Below are positions 16,517 through 24,545 of a stretch of DNA of 64,000 bases, piece after piece. The notes beneath the pieces were generated by a model. That model searched no databases, was not told the origin of the DNA, and saw only the letters and a list, made by a program, of their open reading frames with translations. Both the position numbers and the translations under genes were made by a program. Origin of the DNA: an uncultured Roseateles sp. (GTDB lineage: Bacteria > Pseudomonadota > Gammaproteobacteria > Burkholderiales > Burkholderiaceae_C); the NCBI RefSeq assembly GCF_963422335.1, contig NZ_OY729424.1, positions 3,224,001 to 3,288,000 on the forward strand, given 5' to 3'. Position 1 is the stretch's first letter. Each line of letters begins with the position of its first letter.

Positions 16517-17917
16517 ATGATCACCAACCGCACTCTGCTGTCGTCGCTGCGCACCGGGCTTGTCTTGCTGGCCTTGGCCAGCGGGCTGACCACTGTCTGG
16601 GCCCAGCCGGCCGGCAGCAAGCCCGCGCCGCAGCCGGCCAAGTCCGCACCGGCCAAGCCGGTGGCGGGGCCGCCGGCACCCGCGCCACAGTCCTATCCGG
16701 TGGTTGCCGTGCCGGCCGAGCCCTTGATCAAGGGCTATGCCGTGCCGATCGGCGGCGCGCTGCGCTCCGACAACGACGATGTCTGGGGACACATCGTCAC
16801 CCTGGCCGGCGGCAAGGGCGCGCGCTTCGTCGTCTTCGGCACCGCCTCGGAAGATCCCGAGAGCAGCGCCAAGCAGGCGGCCGACAATCTGCAGCGGCGT
16901 GGTGCCGTGGTCGAGATCCTGCCGGTGGCGCCGCGCTTCGGCTGGGTGGACCTGCACAAGGTGGTGCGCGACCCGGCCCTGATCGCCAAGGTGCGCAGTG
17001 CCAAAGGCATCTATTTCACCGGCGGCTCGCAGGAACGCATCATCGATGTGCTGCTGCCCGGCGGCGTGGCCACGCCTATGCTGGAGGCGGTGTGGGACAG
17101 CTACCGCCGCGGTGCGGTGATTGCCGGCACTTCGGCGGGTGCGGCCATCATGAGCACGGTGATGTTCCGTGACGCCCCCAGTGTCATCAACATCATGAAA
17201 GGCAAGTGGATTGACGGCAAACAGGTGGACCGGGGGCTGGGCTTCGTCGGCCCCGACCTGTTCGTGGACCAGCACTTCCTGAAGCGCGGGCGCTTCGGCC
17301 GCATGATTCCGCTGATGCTGGCCAAGGGCTACAAGCTGGGCCTGGGCGTCGACGAGAACACGGCCACCGTGATCCATGGCGATGACGTCGAGGTCATCGG
17401 CGGCAGCGGCGCCCTCTTGGTGGACCTGACCGACGCCCAGTACGACCCGACCCAGGGCGTGTTCAACATCAAGGGCGCGCGCCTGAGCTATCTGGAGGCC
17501 GGCGACCACTTCAATCTGAAGACCCGGGTGGCCACGCCCTCGGCGCTCAAGCTGCGTGGCCAGCGGCTGGAGCCGGGCACGGCCGACTACAAGCCCGAGT
17601 ACACCGAGGACCTGTTCCGCCTCGACATGCTGGGCGCCTCGACGCTTTCCAATGCGATGGCCTATCTGATCGACAGCACCCGGCCCGAGGTGCGCGGCCT
17701 GACCTTCGACGTGCTGCCCAAGCCCGACGATGCATTGGCCGAACTGGGCTTTCTGTTCCGACTCTACAAGGGCCGGGGCAGCGTCGGCTGGTCCAGTGAC
17801 GAGCGCGGTGCCGAGGCCTACACGGTGCTGAGCCTTTACATGGACATCACGCCGGTGCGCATGCCCTATCCGCTGTACGGCAACTGGCAGGTCGAGAAGA
17901 AGACCGCCCAGCAGTGA
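16517..17917 (+). CDS. Exported cyanophycinase (CphE/CphB-like, peptidase S51)
   Basis: Serine peptidase of 466 residues that should cut cyanophycin (poly-Asp backbone with Arg side groups) into beta-Asp-Arg dipeptides. A signal peptide (residues about 1-29, ending TTVWAQP) and a Pro/Ala-rich linker precede the catalytic domain, so it acts outside the cytoplasm, like known extracellular CphE enzymes. The nucleophile Ser206 lies in AGTSAGAAIMS; FTGGSQ before it is also conserved. It is followed by a binding protein, a CphZ-like dipeptide hydrolase, argR and arginine succinyltransferase genes, a coherent cyanophycin-to-arginine order. No cyanophycin synthetase gene is in the window, consistent with scavenging. 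Confidence 0.88.
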   Translation: MITNRTLLSSLRTGLVLLALASGLTTVWAQPAGSKPAPQPAKSAPAKPVAGPPAPAPQSYPVVAVPAEPLIKGYAVPIGGALRSDNDDVWGHIVTLAGGKGARFVVFGTASEDPESSAKQAADNLQRRGAVVEILPVAPRFGWVDLHKVVRDPALIAKVRSAKGIYFTGGSQERIIDVLLPGGVATPMLEAVWDSYRRGAVIAGTSAGAAIMSTVMFRDAPSVINIMKGKWIDGKQVDRGLGFVGPDLFVDQHFLKRGRFGRMIPLMLAKGYKLGLGVDENTATVIHGDDVEVIGGSGALLVDLTDAQYDPTQGVFNIKGARLSYLEAGDHFNLKTRVATPSALKLRGQRLEPGTADYKPEYTEDLFRLDMLGASTLSNAMAYLIDSTRPEVRGLTFDVLPKPDDALAELGFLFRLYKGRGSVGWSSDERGAEAYTVLSLYMDITPVRMPYPLYGNWQVEKKTAQQ

Positions 17918-17963
17918 CCGTTGGTCATCTCCCATCCGATTCGCAACGAGGAATTCAACACCC

Positions 17964-18752
17964 ATGAACCGTCGTCATCTGAGCACCTGGCTGGCCTTGA
18001 GCCTGGCCGTCCTGACCCAAGGCGCCGCGCTGGCGCAGGCCCCCGACTGGAAGAAGGTGCGCATCGGCGTCGAGGGCGCCTACCCGCCGTTTTCCGAGGT
18101 CGGCACCGATGGAAAGATCAAGGGCTTTGACATCGATATCGCTCTGGCCCTGTGCGCCGAGATCAAGGCCGAGTGCACCCTGGTGCAGCAGGACTGGGAT
18201 GGCATGATCCCGGCGCTGCAAGCGAAGAAATTCGACGCCATCATTGCTTCGATGGCCATCACCGAGGACCGCAAGAAGGCGGTTGCCTTCACCAGCAAGT
18301 ACAACAGCACGCCGGCCATGTTCATCGGCAAGTCCGGCTTGAAGGATGCCAACTCGCCCGCGGCACTGAAGGGCAAGAAGATCGGCGTGCAACGCTCGAC
18401 CAAGCACGACCAGTACGTCACCGCCTTCTACAAGGAAAGCGAGATCGTGCGCTACGGCAAGCAGGACGAGGTCTTCCTTGACCTGGTGGCCGGCCGCATC
18501 GACGCGACCTTCTGCGACTCGGTGGCAGGCGATGTCGGTTTTCTGAAAAAACCTGAGGGCAAGGGCTTCCACTTCATCGGTCCGGCCATCGACGACCTCG
18601 CCTTCATGGGCGAGGGCGCTGGCATTGCGCTGCGCAAGAGCGATGCCGTGCTGCAAAAGCGATTCACCGACGCGATCGGCGCCATCCGCGCCAACGGCGT
18701 GTACAAGAAGATCCAGGACAAGTACTTTGACTACGATGTGTTTGGCAAGTAA
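17964..18752 (+). CDS. aotJ: Periplasmic arginine/ornithine-type binding protein (AotJ-like)
   Basis: Polar amino acid binding protein of 262 residues with a signal peptide (residues 1-25, ending ALAQA). The mature part matches the lysine-arginine-ornithine group: EGAYPPFSEV, QQDWDGMIPALQAKKFDAIIASM and ITEDRKKAVAFTSKYN. A GAGG ribosome site precedes ATG 17964. In Pseudomonas, aotJ heads the aotJQMOP-argR operon; here the permease and ATPase genes (Q, M, P) are absent and the gene is followed directly by aotO/cphZ and argR. It probably binds arginine or beta-Asp-Arg and shares membrane subunits encoded elsewhere. Confidence 0.82.
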   Translation: MNRRHLSTWLALSLAVLTQGAALAQAPDWKKVRIGVEGAYPPFSEVGTDGKIKGFDIDIALALCAEIKAECTLVQQDWDGMIPALQAKKFDAIIASMAITEDRKKAVAFTSKYNSTPAMFIGKSGLKDANSPAALKGKKIGVQRSTKHDQYVTAFYKESEIVRYGKQDEVFLDLVAGRIDATFCDSVAGDVGFLKKPEGKGFHFIGPAIDDLAFMGEGAGIALRKSDAVLQKRFTDAIGAIRANGVYKKIQDKYFDYDVFGK

Positions 18753-18782
18753 GCCGGCTGGTACCCCAGGCATGAAGGCCTC

Positions 18783-19904
18783 ATGAAGTCCATCACCCAC
18801 CGCCTGCCGGCCGCAACACCTGGCACCCATCAGGAGTTGCTGAGCCTGCACTACGGCACGCCGGGCAGCGGCCAGAAGATCACCATCCAGGCTTCTCTGC
18901 ATGCCGACGAGGTGCCCGGCATGCTGGTCGCCTACCACCTGCGCGAGCGCCTGGGCTTGCTGGAAGACCAGGGCTTGATCACAGGCGAGGTCGTGCTTGT
19001 GCCGGCGGCCAATCCGCTGGGCCTGCACCAGTGGATGTTGCGCGGATTCCAGGGCCGCTTCGAGCAGGCCAGTGGCGAGAACTACAACCGCGGCTATGCC
19101 GATCTGACCCAGGCTGTGCTGAAGGCCGTGGGCGCACAGCTGGGCGCTGACGCCGATGCCAATGTGGCCCTGGTGCGCCAGGCCCTGCGCGAGGCCGTGG
19201 CGGCACTGCCCTCGGTGACGCCGCTGGACAGCCTGCGCAAGACCCTGCTGGGCCTTTCGGTCGACGCCGATGCGGTGCTGGACCTGCACTGCGACGGCGA
19301 GGCCGTGCTGCATCTCTACACCACGCCGGCCAGCTGGCCGCAGGCGCAGACGCTGGCGCGCTGCATCGGTGCCCGGGTGGCGCTGCTGGCCGAGCGCTCG
19401 GGCGGTGACCCGTTTGACGAGGCCTGCGCCATGGTCTGGGCTGATCTTGCGGCCGCGCTGGGCCCGGCCAAGCCCTTGCCACAGGCCTGCATGGCCGTCA
19501 CCATCGAGTTGCGCGGCGAGGGCGATGTCAGCCATGCGCTGGCCGCCGCCGATGCGCAGGGCATTGTCGATTTCCTGATCGCTCGCGGCGTGGTGTGCAG
19601 CGAGCGGCCGCAGGACTTGGCGCCGCTGCTGTGCGAGCCCACGCCGCTGGCCGGATCGATGCCGCTGGTGGCGCCGCATGGCGGCATGCTGGCCTTTCGC
19701 CTTGAGCCCGGAGAAAGCGTCGTGACGGGGCAGCCCGTCGTCGACGTGATTGACCCGATCAGCGGCGTCTGCACCACCTTGACGGCGCCGGTCGATGGCC
19801 TGTTCTTCGCTCGCGACCGGCTGCGCTTTGCCCGCGCCGGCATGACCCTGGGCAAGGTGGCCGGGCGCGAGGCCAGGCGGCAGGGGGCCCTGCTGTCGGT
19901 ATGA
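18783..19904 (+). CDS. cphZ: Cyanophycin dipeptide hydrolase, CphZ/AotO-like zinc enzyme
   Basis: Zinc hydrolase of the succinylglutamate desuccinylase/aspartoacylase family, 373 residues, cytoplasmic. The metal motif HADE is at residues 40-43 and the third ligand is probably His169 in LDLHCDG. CphZ enzymes, including Pseudomonas AotO, split beta-Asp-Arg released from cyanophycin into aspartate and arginine. Here the gene lies between an AotJ-like gene and an argR-like gene, exactly as aotO does, and downstream of a cyanophycinase, so the CphZ assignment is stronger than plain AstE or aspartoacylase. Its end overlaps the next start by 4 bases. Confidence 0.8.
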   Translation: MKSITHRLPAATPGTHQELLSLHYGTPGSGQKITIQASLHADEVPGMLVAYHLRERLGLLEDQGLITGEVVLVPAANPLGLHQWMLRGFQGRFEQASGENYNRGYADLTQAVLKAVGAQLGADADANVALVRQALREAVAALPSVTPLDSLRKTLLGLSVDADAVLDLHCDGEAVLHLYTTPASWPQAQTLARCIGARVALLAERSGGDPFDEACAMVWADLAAALGPAKPLPQACMAVTIELRGEGDVSHALAAADAQGIVDFLIARGVVCSERPQDLAPLLCEPTPLAGSMPLVAPHGGMLAFRLEPGESVVTGQPVVDVIDPISGVCTTLTAPVDGLFFARDRLRFARAGMTLGKVAGREARRQGALLSV

Positions 19905-20893
19905 GCGTGAACGGCCTGCAGCGCATAGCCTTCGTGCTGCTGCCGGGTTTCGGCCTGCAGTCACTGGCCGCCGCGCTCGAGACACTGGCCGCGACGCAGC
20001 AACTGTCCGAGGGCGGCGGTTATGAGGGTCTGCTGCTCTCGCCGCAGGGTGGCCCTGTGCGCACCAACACCGGTGCCGAGGTACTGACCACGGCACTGAG
20101 CGAGACCGCGGTACAGGCGGTGTTCGTCGTCAGCGACGGGCCCTGGCAGGGCGACCATCCTCTTGCGTCCCTGCTGCTGCCCTGGCTGAGGCGCCAGGCA
20201 GAGGCGGGTCTGGTGATGGGTGCGATCGGCAGTGGTGCGGCGTGGCTGGCCGAGGCCGGCCTGCTGCGCGGCCGCCGGGCCACCGTGCACTGGCCGCAGA
20301 TCGCGGCGCTGGCCGAGCGCCATCCGGATCTGATCGTCTCGCAACAGCTGTTCGAGATCGACGGACAGCGGCTGAGCTGCGCCGGCCAGACGGCCAGCCA
20401 GGACATGCTGATCCACTGGCTGGGCCAGCAGCAGGGCGAGCGGGTGGCGCAGAGCCTGGTGGCGCTGCTTGGCCTGGAGCGGCTGCGCGGCCGCGAGGAG
20501 CGCCAGCGCCAGCCGCAGGCGGCGCGGCCCGGTGGCGGCTCGGCCAAGCTGGCCGAGGCCCTGCAGCTGATGGAGGCCAATCTGGCCGAGCCGCTGCCCA
20601 CCGAAGATATCGCCCGACTGGTGGGCCTGTCCCGCCGCCAGCTCGAGCGCCTGTTCAAGCAGCATATGGATGCCTTGCCCTCGCGCTGGTATGTGGGCCT
20701 GCGCCTGCAACTGGCCCAGCGCATGTTGCGCCAGAGCAGCCAGTCGATTCTGCAGATCGGACTGTCCTGCGGCTTTGCCTCGGCCTCGCACTTCTCGAAT
20801 GCCTACCGCGCCCATTTCGGCCACACGCCGCGCGACGAGCGCAGCCAGCATGCGGCGGCCTGGCGTGCCGCCCCTCAGCAAGAGGCACGATGA
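19901..20893 (+). CDS. argR: AraC-type arginine regulator (ArgR-like)
   Basis: Transcription factor of 330 residues with an N-terminal DJ-1/PfpI-like domain (about 7-185, opening RIAFVLLPGFGLQSLAAALE) and a C-terminal AraC helix-turn-helix domain (TEDIARLVGLSRRQLERLF ... GFASASHFSNAYRAHFGHTP). This is the architecture of Pseudomonas ArgR, which activates arginine uptake and the succinyltransferase pathway when arginine is present; it is unrelated to E. coli ArgR. It overlaps cphZ and the next gene by 4 bases on each side. A matching direct-repeat site lies upstream of the cyanophycinase gene. Confidence 0.82.
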   Translation: MSVNGLQRIAFVLLPGFGLQSLAAALETLAATQQLSEGGGYEGLLLSPQGGPVRTNTGAEVLTTALSETAVQAVFVVSDGPWQGDHPLASLLLPWLRRQAEAGLVMGAIGSGAAWLAEAGLLRGRRATVHWPQIAALAERHPDLIVSQQLFEIDGQRLSCAGQTASQDMLIHWLGQQQGERVAQSLVALLGLERLRGREERQRQPQAARPGGGSAKLAEALQLMEANLAEPLPTEDIARLVGLSRRQLERLFKQHMDALPSRWYVGLRLQLAQRMLRQSSQSILQIGLSCGFASASHFSNAYRAHFGHTPRDERSQHAAAWRAAPQQEAR

Positions 20894-21927
20894 TGACTAT
20901 CGAACCACGCTATCTGTTCCGCGCCGTCCAGCCTGATGACCTGGCCGGCCTGCTGCGCCTGGCCCAGGCCAGTGCCATCGGCATCAGCTCGCTGCCTCCT
21001 GACCGTGAGGCACTGCGGCTGAAGATCGAGCATTCGCTGAAATCGATGGCCAGCGCCGACGATGCCAGCGGCGAGGAAACCTATCTGTTCGTGCTCGAAG
21101 ACCGGGCCCGCGAGGGCGAGTTGATAGGCACCAGCGGCATCGTCGCCAGTGCCGGTTTCCACGACCGCTTCTTCAGCTACCGCAGCGAGTACATCGTCCA
21201 GGTCAGCAAGGCGCTGGGCGTGCGCAACCGCATCCACACGCTGCACCTGTGCCATGACCTGACCGGTGTGACCCTGCTGACCGGCTTTCATATCGCACCG
21301 GCCTATGCCGGGACCCTGGCGCCGCAGCTGCTGTCGCGTGCGCGGCTGATGTTCATCGCCCAGTTCCCGGAGCGCTTCTCCGAGCGCATCGCGTCCGAGA
21401 ACCCCGGCCCGGCCAATGACAACGGCCAATGCCCGTTCTGGGATGGTGTGGGCCGGCGCTTCTTCAATCTCGACTACCCGACCGCCGAGGCGCTGACCAG
21501 CGGCGGCGACAAGGCCCTGATTGCCGAGCTGGTGCCGCAGTCGCCTATCTATGTGCCGCTGCTGGACGCCCAGGCGCAATGGGCGCTGGGCCAGTTGCAC
21601 GAGGTCGCCGAGCTGCCGTTCGAGATCCTGCTCGACGAGGGCTTCGACGCCGACACCTACGTCAATATCTACGATGGCGGGCCGACGGTGGAGGGGCGAT
21701 TGCCGCTGCTGAAAACGGTGAGCCGGATGCGGGCTTCGACGGAGGCGGCGGGCCGCTGGCGGCTGCTGTGCAACAACCAGCGCGGTGGCTTTCGCGCGAC
21801 CTTGGGCGAGGCCGGCATCGAGGCGCAGGGCCTGCTGGGGCTGAAGCCCGGCCTGCGGCCGGCCAGCGCCGGCTTGGACCTCGATCTGCCGCTGGCGCCC
21901 ACCGATGCGATGGGAGGTGCGGCATGA
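20890..21927 (+). CDS. astA: Arginine N-succinyltransferase, alpha-type subunit (AstA/AruF-like)
   Basis: First enzyme of the AST arginine pathway: transfers succinyl from succinyl-CoA to the alpha-amino group of arginine, in the cytoplasm. The 345-residue length is normal. Conserved AstA segments include LARLMFIAQFPERF-like LMFIAQFPERFSER, FWDGVGRRFFNLDY and the ending block with NNQRGGFRATL. It begins at ATG 20890, overlapping argR by 4 bases (ATGATGA), and is followed by a second, shorter AstA-like gene. The remaining AST genes (astB, astC, astD, astE) are not in the window. Confidence 0.88.
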   Translation: MMTIEPRYLFRAVQPDDLAGLLRLAQASAIGISSLPPDREALRLKIEHSLKSMASADDASGEETYLFVLEDRAREGELIGTSGIVASAGFHDRFFSYRSEYIVQVSKALGVRNRIHTLHLCHDLTGVTLLTGFHIAPAYAGTLAPQLLSRARLMFIAQFPERFSERIASENPGPANDNGQCPFWDGVGRRFFNLDYPTAEALTSGGDKALIAELVPQSPIYVPLLDAQAQWALGQLHEVAELPFEILLDEGFDADTYVNIYDGGPTVEGRLPLLKTVSRMRASTEAAGRWRLLCNNQRGGFRATLGEAGIEAQGLLGLKPGLRPASAGLDLDLPLAPTDAMGGAA

Positions 21928-22676
21928 CGAACTGGAGCGTACGGCCGGTGCAGGCCGCTGACATCGCGACGCTGGCCGGGTGGCTGCCACCGACGGCTTC
22001 GCTGGTGCTCGAGGTGCCCGCCGAGCATTGGCTGGTGGCTGAGCAGCAGGGCGGGGACGGAGCTGTGCATCTGCGCGCCTGCCTGCGTCTGAGGCAGGCC
22101 ATAGGCCTGGAGGCGCCGCGCCATTGGTACCACGTTGGCTCGGTCGTCCATGCAACCCGGGCGCTGCAGATGTTCCACCGCCAGACCACGCTGTTGCTGG
22201 GCAATGATCTGACCGGTTCGAGTGAGCTGGCCGACATTGGCTGGGAGCGTGGGGGCCTCGATGACCATCAGCAGGGTCAGGCCTTGCAGCTGCTGCTGAG
22301 AGCCGCCTTGCGCCTGCTGGTGTCCGGGCACGATGGCCAGCGCCTGATCGTCGAATTGCCGGGCCGGCGCGATGCCCAGGGCCTGTCGCCGTTCTGGCAG
22401 GGCCTGGGCCGGCATTTCTACAGCGGTGATACGCAGCTGGCCGCGCAGCGCTTTGGCGCTCAGTGGCGCGAGCTGGTGGCCGGCCTGCTGCCGCGCCAAC
22501 CGGTCCACGCGTCGTTTCTTCCTGCTGATGCGCAGGCGGCGATCGGCCAATCGGCGCCCGAGATCGAGGTGTTGAAGTCGCAGTTGCAGCAGGCTGGGCT
22601 GCATGCAGGCGAGCACATCACGATTGATGACGGCGGGCCGGTGTTCGAGGCGCTGGTGGCCAACTACGGCCCCTGA
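21924..22676 (+). CDS. Short, divergent AstA-like second subunit
   Basis: Protein of 250 residues that is clearly AstA-like but about 90 residues shorter than the upstream subunit and strongly diverged. Shared landmarks are LIVELPGRRDAQGLSPFWQGLGRHFYSGD and the end TIDDGGPVFEALVANYGP. Some bacteria (aruF-aruG of Pseudomonas) make arginine/ornithine succinyltransferase from two related subunits, which suggests this is the beta partner. The missing regions in its N-terminal half raise the possibility that it is structural or regulatory rather than catalytic. It overlaps the alpha gene by 4 bases and the convergent dioxygenase gene by 13. Confidence 0.72.
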   Translation: MTNWSVRPVQAADIATLAGWLPPTASLVLEVPAEHWLVAEQQGGDGAVHLRACLRLRQAIGLEAPRHWYHVGSVVHATRALQMFHRQTTLLLGNDLTGSSELADIGWERGGLDDHQQGQALQLLLRAALRLLVSGHDGQRLIVELPGRRDAQGLSPFWQGLGRHFYSGDTQLAAQRFGAQWRELVAGLLPRQPVHASFLPADAQAAIGQSAPEIEVLKSQLQQAGLHAGEHITIDDGGPVFEALVANYGP

Positions 22677-23392
22677 AATCCCTCGGCCCGCAAGGTCACC
22701 ACCAGCGTGTCCCGATAGCCATGCGCGGCCGCCGGTTGTATCGGCGTGGTCTCGTGTATCACCCGTTCGTCGTCCAGCAGCAGCAGGGTCCAGGGCCGGC
22801 TCATCGTGAAGCGCTGGCCGTTCGGGCCCTGGGCTTCGAACACGCGCGACTCGCCGCCCTTGATGCCTTGGCGGGCAACCATGAACACCGCCACCAGATC
22901 GACGCCATCGCGGTGCGCGCCCTCGGGGGTGGGCCGGCCTATGCCGTCGGTGGTGTCGATGCGGAACTGGTGCGCCTCGATGAACCAGGGCCGCGCGCCC
23001 TTCAGCTTGGAGGCCACACTGGCCAGGCCCTGCATCAGCTGCGTCCAGGCCGGCTGTGCCACGGCGGCCGCATCCATCGGCTCGAACCAGCGCTCGATGC
23101 CGCCGTGCAGTGCGTTGTAGTCCAGTGGCTGCCAGTGGGCGCGGTGCGGCATCAAAGTCAGCTCGGAGCCGTCGGCGACAAAACAGCTGTGGCGACGAAA
23201 GCGATAGCGGCCGCCATCACGCAGATAGCCATCGGGCGGCAGGTCGTTCCAGAACGGGGCCAGCGCATCCAGCTTGGCCACGGTGCAGCCGAACACCTGC
23301 TGCACAGTCTCGGGGGCGATCACCGTGTGGCCCAGCCCGCGCAGCTGGACGTCGAACTGGTCGGCGGTGACGAAAGGCGGTTCGAACATCAT
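22664..23392 (-). CDS. 2-oxoglutarate/Fe(II) dioxygenase (PF10014-like amino acid hydroxylase)
   Basis: Non-heme iron dioxygenase of 242 residues. The iron triad can be read as HRD in PEGAHRDGVDL and the distal His in RVIHETTPI, with the 2-oxoglutarate Arg probably in YRDTLVVTLR. The family includes enzymes that hydroxylate free amino acids such as isoleucine. Double ATG at 23392/23389; an AAGG lies upstream. It follows a 2Fe-2S/flavin reductase gene by 11 bases on the same strand and converges with the arginine succinyltransferase genes, so an amino acid substrate is plausible. No specific substrate can be claimed. Confidence 0.78.
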   Translation of the reverse strand: MMFEPPFVTADQFDVQLRGLGHTVIAPETVQQVFGCTVAKLDALAPFWNDLPPDGYLRDGGRYRFRRHSCFVADGSELTLMPHRAHWQPLDYNALHGGIERWFEPMDAAAVAQPAWTQLMQGLASVASKLKGARPWFIEAHQFRIDTTDGIGRPTPEGAHRDGVDLVAVFMVARQGIKGGESRVFEAQGPNGQRFTMSRPWTLLLLDDERVIHETTPIQPAAAHGYRDTLVVTLRAEGFQGP

Positions 23393-23403
23393 GGTGAGGT
23401 GCC

Positions 23404-24444
23404 TTACTCGTCGCCGTGCTTGTCTGCTTCCGAGGTGAACGAGTCGGCGTAGAACTCGTCCTCGGGCAGGCCGGCCTTGGCAATGAAATCGCGCTGGGCC
23501 GACTCGACCATGATGGGCGCGCCGCAGGCATAGACCTGGTGGCCGGACAGATCGGGGAAGTCGGCCAGCACAGCCTGGTGGACAAAGCCGGTGCGGCCGG
23601 TCCAGCCATCTTCCGGCTTGGGCTCGGACAGCACCGGTTCGTAGCGCAGATTCGGCATCGCGGCCGCGGCCTGCAGCGCCCAGTCGTGCATGTACAGATC
23701 GGCCTTGCTGCGGCAGCCCCAGTACAGCACCGCCGGGCGTGTGAAGCCCAGATGCTGCATGCGTTCGATCAGGGCCTTGATAGGCGCGAAACCGGTGCCG
23801 CTGGCCAGCAGAATCATCGGCTTGTCGCTGTCCTCGCGCAGGAAGAAGCTGCCGTAGGGGCCTTCCATGCGCATGATGTCTTTCTCTTTCAGCGTGCTGA
23901 ACACATGGTCGGTGAACTTGCCGCCGGGCATGTGGCGGATGTGCAGCTCGATCGCCGCCGGATTGCCCAGCAGATGCGGCGCATTGGCCATGCTGTAGCT
24001 GCGGCGGCTGCCGTCGCGCAGGATGAATTCCACGTATTGGCCGGCGTGGTACTGGAAGTTCTGCGTCGCCGGCAGCTGCATCTTGATCACGGCCACATCG
24101 GGGGCCGGGCGTTCGACCGTCATCACGCGACTGGGCAGCTTGAGGATGGCGAACTCGCCGGCACCGGGCACCGAGCGGGCCTCGACCACGCAGTCGGTCT
24201 GCGGCGTGGCGCAGCAGGGCAATATCATGCCGGCCGCCTCCTCGGCTTCGGACAGTGCCTTGTGCTGATGCGCGCCGTGGATGACACGACCCTCCAGCAG
24301 CTTGCTCTTGCAGGTGCCGCAGGCACCGTCCTTGCAGCCATAGGGCATGCCGATGCCGGCGCGGATGGCGGCGCTGAGCATGGTCTCGTCGCGCTCGACG
24401 GCGAAGCTTCGATTGGCGGGCTGGACGGTGACGTTGAGATTCAT
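23404..24444 (-). CDS. 2Fe-2S ferredoxin/FAD/NAD reductase (CDP-6-deoxyglucoseen reductase-like)
   Basis: Three-domain electron-transfer flavoprotein, 346 residues. The N-terminal plant-type 2Fe-2S domain has Cys37, Cys42, Cys45 and Cys77/78 (CKDGACGTC). The FAD-binding barrel shows RSYSMANAP and the NAD domain LASGTGFAPIKALIE, ending with YACGAPIMVE. It passes electrons from NAD(P)H to an iron enzyme. The ATG at 24444 begins the ferredoxin domain; longer frames add no homologous sequence. It is upstream of and close to the dioxygenase gene, so the two may function together, although 2OG enzymes do not normally need a reductase. Confidence 0.88.
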   Translation of the reverse strand: MNLNVTVQPANRSFAVERDETMLSAAIRAGIGMPYGCKDGACGTCKSKLLEGRVIHGAHQHKALSEAEEAAGMILPCCATPQTDCVVEARSVPGAGEFAILKLPSRVMTVERPAPDVAVIKMQLPATQNFQYHAGQYVEFILRDGSRRSYSMANAPHLLGNPAAIELHIRHMPGGKFTDHVFSTLKEKDIMRMEGPYGSFFLREDSDKPMILLASGTGFAPIKALIERMQHLGFTRPAVLYWGCRSKADLYMHDWALQAAAAMPNLRYEPVLSEPKPEDGWTGRTGFVHQAVLADFPDLSGHQVYACGAPIMVESAQRDFIAKAGLPEDEFYADSFTSEADKHGDE

Positions 24445-24476
24445 GGTGGCTATCAGGTGCGCGGCTGAGAAGACAA

Positions 24477-24504
24477 GGCCCCGTGCTCGCGCAAGCACGG
24501 GGCC
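24477..24504. repeat. Perfect 11-bp inverted repeat in a divergent promoter region
   Basis: Arms GGCCCCGTGCT and AGCACGGGGCC enclose a 6-base loop (CGCGCA). It lies between the divergent starts of the ferredoxin reductase (24444, minus) and the SDR protein (24546, plus), where a terminator is not expected, and has no T tract. An operator or a leader hairpin is more likely. Confidence 0.6.
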
Positions 24505-24545
24505 GTAAACTGAAGCGGTATTTTGCCCTAGCCCCGCGCCAGCCC

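Noticed and set aside
16229..17965. Open frame of 578 codons on the minus strand across the cyanophycinase gene
   Set aside because: No domain, no start signal, and it lies opposite a gene with an intact catalytic motif and signal peptide.
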